From assembly GCA_963752495.1 (NCBI GenBank), contig CAVVYJ010000005.1, positions 186,001-250,000 on the forward strand: a stretch of 64,000 nt of DNA. The letters are read 5' to 3'. Positions 40,155 to 47,715 of this stretch are shown one piece after another; within the stretch, counting starts at the first letter, position 1, and each line of letters starts with the position of its first letter. The stretch is from CAVVYJ01 sp963752495. Its GTDB lineage: Bacteria; Pseudomonadota; Gammaproteobacteria; Burkholderiales; Methylophilaceae. The position numbers and the translations under genes were made by a program. Below the pieces are notes generated by a model. It was not told the DNA's origin, did no database searches, and saw only the letters and a program-made list of their open reading frames with translations.

Positions 40155-42332
40155 ATGATGAAAGAATTATCTAGCTTAAATCAAATTCTCTTGCCTAAGA
40201 TAACGCCTCAACAGGCTTATGAAATAGATTTGCATGGCCGTAAATTCACATTCCTCAATTTAAAACAACTACTTGGCGCAGCAGATATCAGCAAAGCAGG
40301 TGACCGCAACGCCAGCCTTGCAGCGACCGACGAAGTGATGCGAGAAGCTGCACGTAAAGTTTTATCCGAATTAACCTTACAGCATATTTTCGACCGTCCA
40401 CTCAGCAATAGTAAAAACGAAATCGATAGTGTCATGCGCGTAAACTACGATATTAACCACACGGTTTTCGCTGAAATTTCGCACCTCAGCATCGGAGAAC
40501 TAAAAGATTACTTACTAAATTCCACGGGCCAGCGCATGGCACAAATTGGTACCGCGCTTACCGGGGTGATGGTAGCAGCGCTCACAAAATTACTCGATAC
40601 GCATGAACTCATTTTTCTCGCCAAAAAACTTAAAGGTATTACTGTTGCCAAAGCCCGCACCACTATTGGCCTGCAGGGCACCCTGTCATCACGCCTGCAA
40701 CCAAACCATCCCACAGATGATTTGAATGGCATCAGCTACTTAGTTTACTCTGGCTTAAGTATGGGTTCTGGCGATGCAATTATTGGCCTAAATCCGGCAA
40801 TTGATACAGTGGCAAACATCAGCGCCTGCCTGCATCATCTCGATAAGCTACGCAACGAAACAGGTGCCCCTACACAAATTTGCGTGTTATCACATATTAA
40901 AACGCAGCTAGCTTGCTTGGATAATGGCGCACCTGTAGAAGTCATATTTCAAAGTTTGGCGGGGACAGAATCTACACTCACAGATGAATTTGATGTGACC
41001 GTGGACTTGCTAGACAGCGCCTATCACACGATGAAGTCACGTGGTACATTGTGCAAAACTGCTGAAAATTTTATGTATTTTGAAACCGGTCAAGGCAGCG
41101 AATATACCTACAACAAGCATGAGGGCATGGATATGACAACGACCGAAGCCCTGTGCTACGGCCTTGCCCGCCGCTACTCGCCATTCATGGTCAACAATGT
41201 TACCGGTTTTATTGGGCCTGAAACGCATTATGACAACCACGAAATGATTTTTTCTAATCTGCAAGATCACTTTATGGGCAAACTCATGGGCTTGCCGATG
41301 GGCATGGCACCTTGTTACACGCTACATTCGCAAGTGACGATAGAAGGCCAGCAAATGGCGACGCAATTACTTACAGCAGCAGGTGCAAACTTTTTTATGG
41401 ATGTGTATTTAGGTACTGACCGCATGCTCGCTTATTTTGATACCAGCGGCAATGACGACCAAACTTTGCGTGAGACACAAAACTTAACTCCTGCACCTGA
41501 ATATTTAGCTTGGGCATTACAGCGCGGCATTTTTACAAAAGATGAAAATGGAGATGTAATACGTGGGCCTAACTGGGGCAAGCCACAAATTTTTTGTGAA
41601 AGCGAGGCAACACTGCAGCGCTTAAGGGAGTCTGTTCCCGCCTATTACGGCGGCAAAAATGCTGGCCCACGGCCAGCAAACGATGTATCTCGCATACTCA
41701 AAGCGAATCAGGCAATTGGTCGCGAGGCAATTTACGCAGAGTTAAGGCCAAAAGAAATTGGCGAATTTACTTTTAGAGTTTTACCTACTGCGGCCGCGGA
41801 TAAGCACGCACATCTTAACGACCCAGAGTTAGGCGCAAACTTGTCGAACAAAGTTGGTTTGAACGCAGAAAACACCGACATTCAAATAATAGTTTCAGAC
41901 GGATTAAGTGCGGAAGCCGTCCATCACAACATGCCAGAGCTCTTGCCTGTACTGCTGGATGGCTTAAATAGCCGTGAACTAAAAATTGGTCAGCCAATAC
42001 TTGCCCCTTTAGGGCGCGTTAAACTGGCAGAAAACATCGGTGAAGCCTTGCAAACTAAATTAACAATATTACTCATTGGCGAGCGTCCAGGTGGCGATGC
42101 ACTTGCTTCACGTAGCTTATCCGCCTATTTTGCCTACCGCTTAGATGAATCAACCCAAAAAACTGCTGCAAAATTTAGTGGGAATGCTGACATTCGTTTT
42201 GAATACAGCGTAATATCCAATATCTATTCAGGCGGCTTGCCGCCAATTGAAGCTGGTAGTGTGATTGCTGAAAAGGCTTTTGATATACTCCAACATAAAG
42301 CGGCTGGCAATCGTTTAGAGTCAATGAGTTAA
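40155..42332 (+). CDS. EutB-EutC fusion, divergent B12-dependent ethanolamine ammonia-lyase paralogue
   Basis: The 725-residue protein (ATG at 40155, with a second at 40158) joins an EutB-like TIM-barrel half (about 1-460) to an EutC-like half (about 475-715). The first half has SSRLQPN with Arg180 and Gln182, GLNP with Asn213, AGTE with Glu272 and YFETGQGS with Glu310, all aligning with the canonical copy next door. The residue aligned with canonical Asp363 is Ala385 (MGMAPCYT against MGCDICYT), and the segment after Glu310 differs (YNKHEGMD in place of SANANFG). The second half keeps IIVSDGLSAEAV, LLIGERPG and a late SNIYSGGLPP. The halves are one unbroken frame without indels. A B12 amino-alcohol or amine lyase with an altered substrate is likely. 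Loss of activity cannot be excluded. Confidence 0.85.
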   Translation: MMKELSSLNQILLPKITPQQAYEIDLHGRKFTFLNLKQLLGAADISKAGDRNASLAATDEVMREAARKVLSELTLQHIFDRPLSNSKNEIDSVMRVNYDINHTVFAEISHLSIGELKDYLLNSTGQRMAQIGTALTGVMVAALTKLLDTHELIFLAKKLKGITVAKARTTIGLQGTLSSRLQPNHPTDDLNGISYLVYSGLSMGSGDAIIGLNPAIDTVANISACLHHLDKLRNETGAPTQICVLSHIKTQLACLDNGAPVEVIFQSLAGTESTLTDEFDVTVDLLDSAYHTMKSRGTLCKTAENFMYFETGQGSEYTYNKHEGMDMTTTEALCYGLARRYSPFMVNNVTGFIGPETHYDNHEMIFSNLQDHFMGKLMGLPMGMAPCYTLHSQVTIEGQQMATQLLTAAGANFFMDVYLGTDRMLAYFDTSGNDDQTLRETQNLTPAPEYLAWALQRGIFTKDENGDVIRGPNWGKPQIFCESEATLQRLRESVPAYYGGKNAGPRPANDVSRILKANQAIGREAIYAELRPKEIGEFTFRVLPTAAADKHAHLNDPELGANLSNKVGLNAENTDIQIIVSDGLSAEAVHHNMPELLPVLLDGLNSRELKIGQPILAPLGRVKLAENIGEALQTKLTILLIGERPGGDALASRSLSAYFAYRLDESTQKTAAKFSGNADIRFEYSVISNIYSGGLPPIEAGSVIAEKAFDILQHKAAGNRLESMS

Positions 42333-42344
42333 CACAGGAAAAGC

Positions 42345-43739
42345 ATGGCTTATACGCATACAGTAGGTACGCAAAATTACCAATTTGCCGATTTAAAATC
42401 CCTAATGGCAAAGGCTACTCCGGCTCGCTCTGGTGATTATTTGGCTGGCGTAGCGGCAGAAACTTATGCCGAACGCATGGCGGCGCGTATGTGTTTGGCC
42501 GAAGTACCGCTCAAAAAATTCTTGGAAGAGCACTTAATTCCATATGCGGAAGATGAAGTCACGCGACTGATTATTGACACACATAACGCAAAGGCTTTTG
42601 GTGAAATCAGCCATTTGAATGTGGGAGATTTTCGTAATTGGTTGCTATCCGACACAACCGATAGTGCGACATTAGCCCGAGTTGCCACAGGCATTACCCC
42701 CGAAATGGCCGCAGCCGTAAGCAAGCTAATGCGTAACCAAGATTTGATTGTGGTTGCGCGCAAATGTCGCGTGGTGACTAAATTTAGAAATACGATTGGT
42801 CTTGAAAATAGATTAAGTGTTCGCTTGCAGCCCAATCACCCAACAGACGATATGCGAGGCATTGCGGCAAGCATGCTAGATGGCTTGCTATACGGAGCTG
42901 GCGATGCAGTAATCGGCATCAATCCAGCGACCGACAGCATCCCCGCGCTGATGGATTTGTATCATTTGGTGGATGAGGTGATTACAAGCTATAACATCCC
43001 CACGCAATCTTGCATCTTAACTCACGTCACCAATCAAATTCAGCTCATGGAAAAAGGTGCGCCAGTAGATTTGGTGTTTCAATCGATTGCCGGCACAGAA
43101 AAAGCTAACACGGGCTTTGGTATCAATTTAAATATACTGCGTGAAGCACAGTCAGCAGCACACGCTTTAAATCGCGGCACTGTGGGCAGCAATGTGATGT
43201 ATTTCGAAACAGGGCAAGGCTCAGCTTTATCTGCCAACGCCAATTTCGGTATCGACCAGCAAACCTGTGAAGCACGTGCTTATGCTGTTGCACGCGCATT
43301 TTCACCCCTGCTGACAAACACTGTCGTCGGTTTTATTGGGCCGGAATACTTATACGACGGCAAACAAATTACTCGCGCGGGGCTTGAAGATCATTTTTGC
43401 GGTAAATTACTTGGCGTGCCAATGGGCTGCGATATTTGCTACACCAACCATGCAGAGGCCGATCAGGACGACATGGACAACCTGATGACGCTCCTTGCTA
43501 CAGCGGGGCTAACTTTTATGATGGGCATTCCTGGTGCGGACGACATTATGCTGAATTACCAAACCACATCGTTCCATGACGCGCTATATTTGCGGAGCGT
43601 ACTTGGTCTGAAGCCGGCTCCAGAATTCGAGACTTGGCTTAAACACATGGGCACGATGAATGCAGATGGTCATATTAAAGGCATCAAATCTCACCACCAG
43701 CTTTTAGCTAATATGCCGAAAGTGCTGGCATTGCAATGA
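42345..43739 (+). CDS. eutB: Ethanolamine ammonia-lyase large subunit
   Basis: With EutC and adenosylcobalamin it cleaves ethanolamine to acetaldehyde and ammonia. The 464 residues match the family, and key positions are conserved: Arg160, Gln162, Asn193, Glu288 and Asp363, which correspond by my count to Arg160, Gln162, Asn193, Glu287 and Asp362 of the enteric enzyme. The ANFGIDQQTCEARAY segment and the FHDALYL region near the end are canonical. It overlaps eutC by four bases (ATGA), as usual for coupled subunits. It is probably a true ethanolamine lyase, in contrast to the fusion upstream. Confidence 0.93.
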   Translation: MAYTHTVGTQNYQFADLKSLMAKATPARSGDYLAGVAAETYAERMAARMCLAEVPLKKFLEEHLIPYAEDEVTRLIIDTHNAKAFGEISHLNVGDFRNWLLSDTTDSATLARVATGITPEMAAAVSKLMRNQDLIVVARKCRVVTKFRNTIGLENRLSVRLQPNHPTDDMRGIAASMLDGLLYGAGDAVIGINPATDSIPALMDLYHLVDEVITSYNIPTQSCILTHVTNQIQLMEKGAPVDLVFQSIAGTEKANTGFGINLNILREAQSAAHALNRGTVGSNVMYFETGQGSALSANANFGIDQQTCEARAYAVARAFSPLLTNTVVGFIGPEYLYDGKQITRAGLEDHFCGKLLGVPMGCDICYTNHAEADQDDMDNLMTLLATAGLTFMMGIPGADDIMLNYQTTSFHDALYLRSVLGLKPAPEFETWLKHMGTMNADGHIKGIKSHHQLLANMPKVLALQ

Positions 43740-44527
43740 ACGAGAAAAAAATCGCTCTGCATGTCGAGCACGACCCTTGGCATCACCTAAAACCACATAC
43801 CGCAGCGCGCATTGCGCTTGGGCGCACCGGCGTGAGCTTACCTACGCAAGAAGTTTTGGATTTCGGCCTTGCACATGCAATGGCGCGTGATGCCGTACAT
43901 TTGCCTTTGGATGTAAACGCACTTTGCAGCGAGCTAAAGCGGGCTGACTTTGAAACGATTACCGTAGAATCCGCGACCAACAACCGCCAAACCTACCTGC
44001 TACGCCCAGATTTAGGCCGCCGTTTGAGCGAGCAGAGCGCTGCAACGCTAGCGGCTCATCCCCAAAAGGGGTTTGATCTGGTTATTTTAATAGGTGACGG
44101 CTTATCTTCCATGGCGATCAAAAGCCATGCCCTGCCCATGCTCAAAGCGCTGCGCGAACGTATACCAGCCGATTGGAAAGTAGCGCCAGTTGTAATTGCA
44201 AGCCAAGCACGCGTTGCTTTGAGTGATGATGTAGGCAGCCTGCTGCAAGCAAAATTAGTGTTGATGCTTGTGGGGGAACGACCTGGCTTGAGTTCGCCCG
44301 ATAGCCTGGGCATATACCTTACTTACTCACCCAAACCCGGACGCCAAGATTCAGAACGAAACTGTATTTCTAACGTGCGCCCAGAAGGTTTGAAGTATGA
44401 AGCTGCTGCCTACAAAGCCATATGGCTTGCGCGCGAGGCGCTAAAGCTTAAATGCACTGGCGTTGGGCTAAAAGACGAAAGCGACATAAATGCGATAGAA
44501 AGTGACGTGCCCATCAGCCTAAAATGA
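43736..44527 (+). CDS. eutC: Ethanolamine ammonia-lyase small subunit
   Basis: The 263-residue small subunit completes the B12-binding site of EutB. LRPDLGRRLS (about residues 84-93), LVILIGDGLSSMAI (about 114-127), MLVGERPGLSSPDSLGIYLTY and NCISNVRPEGL are the family blocks and are intact. The fused paralogue lacks the first of these in recognisable form and has different residues in the last. The gene ends at 44527 and is followed at once by a sigma-54-like element and a terminator-like hairpin. Confidence 0.92.
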   Translation: MNEKKIALHVEHDPWHHLKPHTAARIALGRTGVSLPTQEVLDFGLAHAMARDAVHLPLDVNALCSELKRADFETITVESATNNRQTYLLRPDLGRRLSEQSAATLAAHPQKGFDLVILIGDGLSSMAIKSHALPMLKALRERIPADWKVAPVVIASQARVALSDDVGSLLQAKLVLMLVGERPGLSSPDSLGIYLTYSPKPGRQDSERNCISNVRPEGLKYEAAAYKAIWLAREALKLKCTGVGLKDESDINAIESDVPISLK

Positions 44528-44557
44528 TGGCAAGGAAATTGCTATTGGTACTATCAA

Positions 44558-44579
44558 GGCCACTTAAAGTGGTTCTTTT
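44558..44579 (+). terminator. Terminator-like hairpin after eutC containing a MocR half-site
   Basis: GGCCACT (44558-44564) and AGTGGTT (44568-44574) form a hairpin with a three-base loop (two G-U pairs at the base), followed by CTTTTATT. The right half also reads AAGTGGTTCT, identical to the MocR direct repeats at 16745 and 16768. It may be a weak terminator, a regulator site, or both. Confidence 0.5.
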
Positions 44580-44664
44580 ATTACAGCTTAGTTACACATA
44601 TAGTCACACTAAGTTGTAAAAATGATACAAAAGCTTAATAAATAATCAATAAACAAGTAGTTTT

Positions 44665-44691
44665 ATTAAGTATATTTAATATTTACTTAAT
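44665..44691. repeat. Inverted repeat in the eutC-porin gap
   Basis: ATTAAGTA (44665-44672) and TACTTAAT (44684-44691) are a perfect 8-bp inverted repeat with an 11-base AT-rich spacer. It could be an operator. No regulator in the window is obviously matched to it. Confidence 0.35.
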
Positions 44692-44761
44692 ACTTGCTAG
44701 ACGCAAGATGATTTATAAGGTTAGAATGGGCTTGTAAAACAATAAGTTACATTAAGTTGTT

Positions 44762-44798
44762 CGCACCAATAAAGTGCAAAGCGCCACATTTTGGTGCG
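44762..44798. promoter_or_regulatory. NtrC-like dyad upstream of the porin gene
   Basis: CGCACCAA (44762-44769) and TTGGTGCG (44791-44798) are a perfect 8-bp inverted repeat. Within it, CGCAC-N7-GTGCA (44762 onward) differs from the NtrC consensus TGCAC-N7-GTGCA at one base. Nitrogen control would fit an amine-catabolic region that releases ammonium. It lies 77-113 bases before the porin start codon. Confidence 0.35.
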
Positions 44799-44874
44799 TA
44801 GTTTAGAACAGCTGAATTGTCAACTTAATACATAATTTTTAGCAAATTTTTTTAAATGATAAAGGGTAATCGTC

Positions 44875-45799
44875 ATGAATAAATACTTAAATCGTCAATT
44901 GTTAGCAGCGCTTTGTGCTACACCATTGTTGCTAGGTGCTAGCCTAGCACAAGCAGATGAAGCTGCTCCAGCTGCAGAAGCTGCGCCTGCTGCGGCAGCG
45001 CCTGCAGCTGCAGAAGCTCCTAAAGAACCAGCGTCGGATTGGACATTCACAGTTAATGCTGGTTTGTTCAGTGAATATATTTTCCGCGGCGTTTCTTTGA
45101 GCGATGGCCCGGCTTTACAAGTTGGTGCGGATTTAGGACATAGCAGCGGTTTTTATGTGGGTACTTGGTGGTCTAACATTGATAAAGAGTTTACTGGTCA
45201 TGGTGTACAGATGGCTTTCATCTGGCGGTAATCAGTTATGAAACTGACTGGTACTTCGGTTATGCACATACGTTTGAAAATGGCATTGGTGTAAACTTCT
45301 TGGGTAATTATTACTATTATCCAGACCGTGAAGATTCATTCTCAACGGCGGTTCAAAGGTGGCAACAAACAAGATACATTTGAAGTTTCTGCTGCATTAT
45401 CATACAAATGGTTCACTTACACGTTCTACTACATTCCTACAGATTACTACGGTGCATGCTGCAAGATTTTACAAAAGATGGAACGTCGCGACACAGATGG
45501 TGCAACCTATAATGAGTTGAAATTTAACTACACATTGCCAATTGGCTGATTTAAACTTCTTGGCTAAAGTGGGTTATCAACATACACCAAACTTGCTAGG
45601 CTCACAAGGTGACTGTGGCGATTGGTTTGAGTAGAAACTTCTCAATCCCGAGTGCTGGCAAGCCAATTGAAGGCTTTAGTGCTGGTGCTTACTACACGGA
45701 TACATTCCATGTGAAAAGATGAGTTTCTATTACAACGCTACCGATGGTAGAGATACTAACCATGAAAGACTGTGGTTCTTTGTTAAACGTACTTGGTAA
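44875..45799 (+). CDS. TorF-family outer-membrane porin-like protein, several frameshifts
   Basis: The reconstructed protein is about 305 residues. A signal peptide (about 1-27, ending AQA) precedes an unusual Ala/Pro/Glu-rich linker (about 30-55). Then come beta-barrel strands with alternating aromatic residues, typical of the TorF-type porins (NAGLFSEYIFRGVSLSDGPA, SGFYVGTWWSN). The frame breaks several times between about 45205 and 45720. Fragments in the three frames read as one barrel ending LWFFVKRTW, with a terminal aromatic residue as in outer-membrane proteins. A terminator follows at once. It may admit amines or other small solutes. That role is context only. Confidence 0.8.
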
Positions 45800-45815
45800 T
45801 ATTGCTTGATAAAAG

Positions 45816-45838
45816 AAGGCGCTCCGGCGCCTTTTTTT
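45816..45838 (+). terminator. Rho-independent terminator after the porin gene
   Basis: GGCGC (45818-45822) pairs with GCGCC (45827-45831) around a TCCG loop, flanked by AA upstream and seven T (45832-45838). It separates the porin gene from patD. Confidence 0.9.
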
Positions 45839-45903
45839 ACGTCTACTGGCTGGCAAAATTATCATTTCAGGTGCATGATTTGTGTTTTAATGGAGAAAGA
45901 ACG

Positions 45904-47342
45904 ATGGCAAACATACAACTGCATAAAATGCTCATTGACGGAAAATTTGTTGCTGGGGAAGGCGCGTCCGAAGCGATTATAAACCCTTCCACAGGTGAAG
46001 TCATTGCCAATATTAAAGAAGCCTCACTTGCCCAAGTAGAGCAAGCCACCAAGTCCGCCGCTATTGCCTTTCAGGCATGGTCTAAAACCACGCCAAAAGA
46101 CCGCGCCACCATGCTACTGGCACTTGCAGATAGTATTGATGCGCACGCTACTGAATTAGCCGAATTAGAATCCCTTAATTGTGGCAAACCTTATGCCGCT
46201 GCACTTGGCGATGAACTGCCGGCTGTGGCTGATGTTTTTCGTTACTTTGCAGGTGCCGCGCGCAATATGCATGGCAGCGCCGCCGGCGAGTATCTGGCTG
46301 GCCACACCAGCATGATTCGCCGCGATCCCGTTGGCGTTATTGCTTCTATTGCGCCCTGGAATTATCCGCTTATGATGGCCGCCTGGAAGCTAGGCCCCGC
46401 ACTGGCTGCAGGCAACACGTGTGTACTCAAGCCCTCTGAAATGACACCACTCACTACACTTAAACTTGCTGAGCTGATTCATGAGATTTTTCCCTAAAGG
46501 CGTAGTCAATATCGTGCTTGGGCGTGGCCAAACCGTGGGAGCGCCACTTATTGCGCAACCGCAAGTGCGCATGACCTCCATTACTGGTGATGTTGGCACG
46601 GGTAGCCGCGTGCTGGAAAATGCTGCCAATGGCATCAAGCGTACACACTCTGGAGCTTGGCGGCAAAGCGCCTGTTATTATTTTCAGTGATGCTGACATT
46701 GCCGATGCAATCCAAAATCTCCGTGCATTTGGCTTTTATAACGCCGGACAAGACTGCACCGCGGCCTGCCGCTTGTATGTGGAAGATAAAATTTACGATA
46801 AATTTGTTGCAGACTATTCCGCCGCAGTAGCCTCCATTAAAACTGGCACGCAAAAAGAAGATGGCGTTGAAATGGGTCCGCTCATTTCCGCTCGCCAACG
46901 CGAACGTGTAGCAGGCTTTGTAGAGCGTGCAAAAGCTAACAAGCATATGGAAGTCACAGCGGGAGGCAAACAGCTGGCTGGCGGTGGTTTCTTTTATTCC
47001 CCCACCGTGATTGCGGGAGCGCTACAGACAGATGAAATCGTCTGCAAAGAAGTATTTGGCCCTGTGGTCACCATTACGCGATTTAAGGGTATTGATCAAG
47101 CAATAGAAATGGCAAACGATTCAGACTATGGTCTTTCATCCTCTGTTTGGACAAAAGATGTTAGCAAGGCGATGCGCGCATCAGCAGAGCTGCAATATGG
47201 ATGCACTTGGGTGAATACGCACTTTATGCTGGTTTCTGAAATGCCGCATGGTGGTCTGAAAAAATCAGGTTACGGTAAAGATTTATCAGGTTACAGCCTA
47301 GAAGACTACACCGTGGTGCGGCACGTAATGATTAAACATTAA
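45904..47342 (+). CDS. patD: 4-aminobutyraldehyde dehydrogenase, two frameshifts
   Basis: It would oxidise 4-aminobutyraldehyde to GABA, completing the direct putrescine transaminase route with the spuC-like gene. Reconstructed length is about 479 residues. GHTSMIRRDPVGV, APWNYPLMMAAWKL, LELGGKAPVIIF (restored), NAGQDCTAACRLY (catalytic Cys) and the end THFMLVSEMPHGG and LEDYTVVRHVMIKH match the E. coli enzyme strongly. The frame breaks near 46493 (one extra C in TTTTTCCC) and near 46645 (one extra T). The ATG at 45904 follows GGAG by eight bases. The frame continues upstream to 45793 with unrelated residues and is not used. Confidence 0.9.
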
Positions 47343-47397
47343 GTAAGAATTTGTTACTAACTACAAGGTTTTGCCGCAAAAATGCGCCAAATTTGTG

Positions 47398-47403
47398 TAT
47401 AAT
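47398..47403 (+). promoter_or_regulatory. Minus-10 element of tRNA-Arg
   Basis: A perfect TATAAT at 47398-47403 lies 11 bases before the tRNA and is followed by a GC-rich discriminator (GCGCACC). No good minus-35 is at 17 bases. TTGCCG at 47371-47376 is 21 bases away, too far for a standard promoter. Confidence 0.5.
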
Positions 47404-47414
47404 GCGCACCTTAC

Positions 47415-47491
47415 GCGCCCGTAGCTCAGCTGGATAGAGTACTTGGCTACGAACCAAGGGGTCAGGAGTTCGAATCTCTTCGGGCGCGCCA
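47415..47491 (+). tRNA. tRNA-Arg(ACG)
   Basis: The acceptor stem GCGCCCG (47415-47421) pairs with CGGGCGC, then G and encoded CCA (47489-47491). D arm, anticodon stem CTTGG/CCAAG and T arm (GAGTTCGAATCTC) fold normally. The anticodon is ACG at 47449-47451, probably edited to ICG, which reads CGU, CGC and CGA. Confidence 0.97.
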
Positions 47492-47499
47492 ATATAAAT

Positions 47500-47527
47500 C
47501 AAAGGGTTAGCTTAGGCTAGCCCTTTG
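47500..47527 (+). terminator. Terminator-like hairpin after tRNA-Arg
   Basis: CAAAGGG (47500-47506) and CCCTTTG (47521-47527) form the stem, extended by TTAGC/GCTAG with one mismatch. The T-rich run after it is short (TCATTTC), so termination efficiency is uncertain. Confidence 0.55.
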
Positions 47528-47715
47528 TCATTTCTAGCTTTTACAAAGTAACACTGAACTTGCTGTATTCAGTTGCATAAACCATTCTCGATTAATTTAA
47601 CTTTTCTATTCCAGTGCCGTAATAAGGCTATATCAAGTGCAATAGCATAACGCAATACTTCATCCGCGTTTTATAGTTAAATTGCTTAACCAATTAGGGA
47701 AATAGAGATTTGTAA

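Larger units (their letters stand above)
44528..44874 (+). other. Intergenic region between eutC and the porin gene with several regulatory signals
   Basis: The 347-base gap has no reading frame I can support. It holds a sigma-54-like element TGGCAAGGAAATTGCT (44528-44543, GG and GC ten bases apart), a hairpin (44558-44579), a perfect inverted repeat (44665-44691) and an NtrC-like dyad (44762-44798). The rest is AT-rich. The porin ribosome site AAAGGG lies just before 44875. The sigma-54 element would start transcription right before the hairpin, so its use is uncertain. Confidence 0.5.

Noticed and set aside
45793..45903. N-terminal extension of patD beginning at 45793
   Set aside because: The extra residues run through the porin terminator and do not resemble the family. 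The ATG at 45904 has a proper ribosome site.
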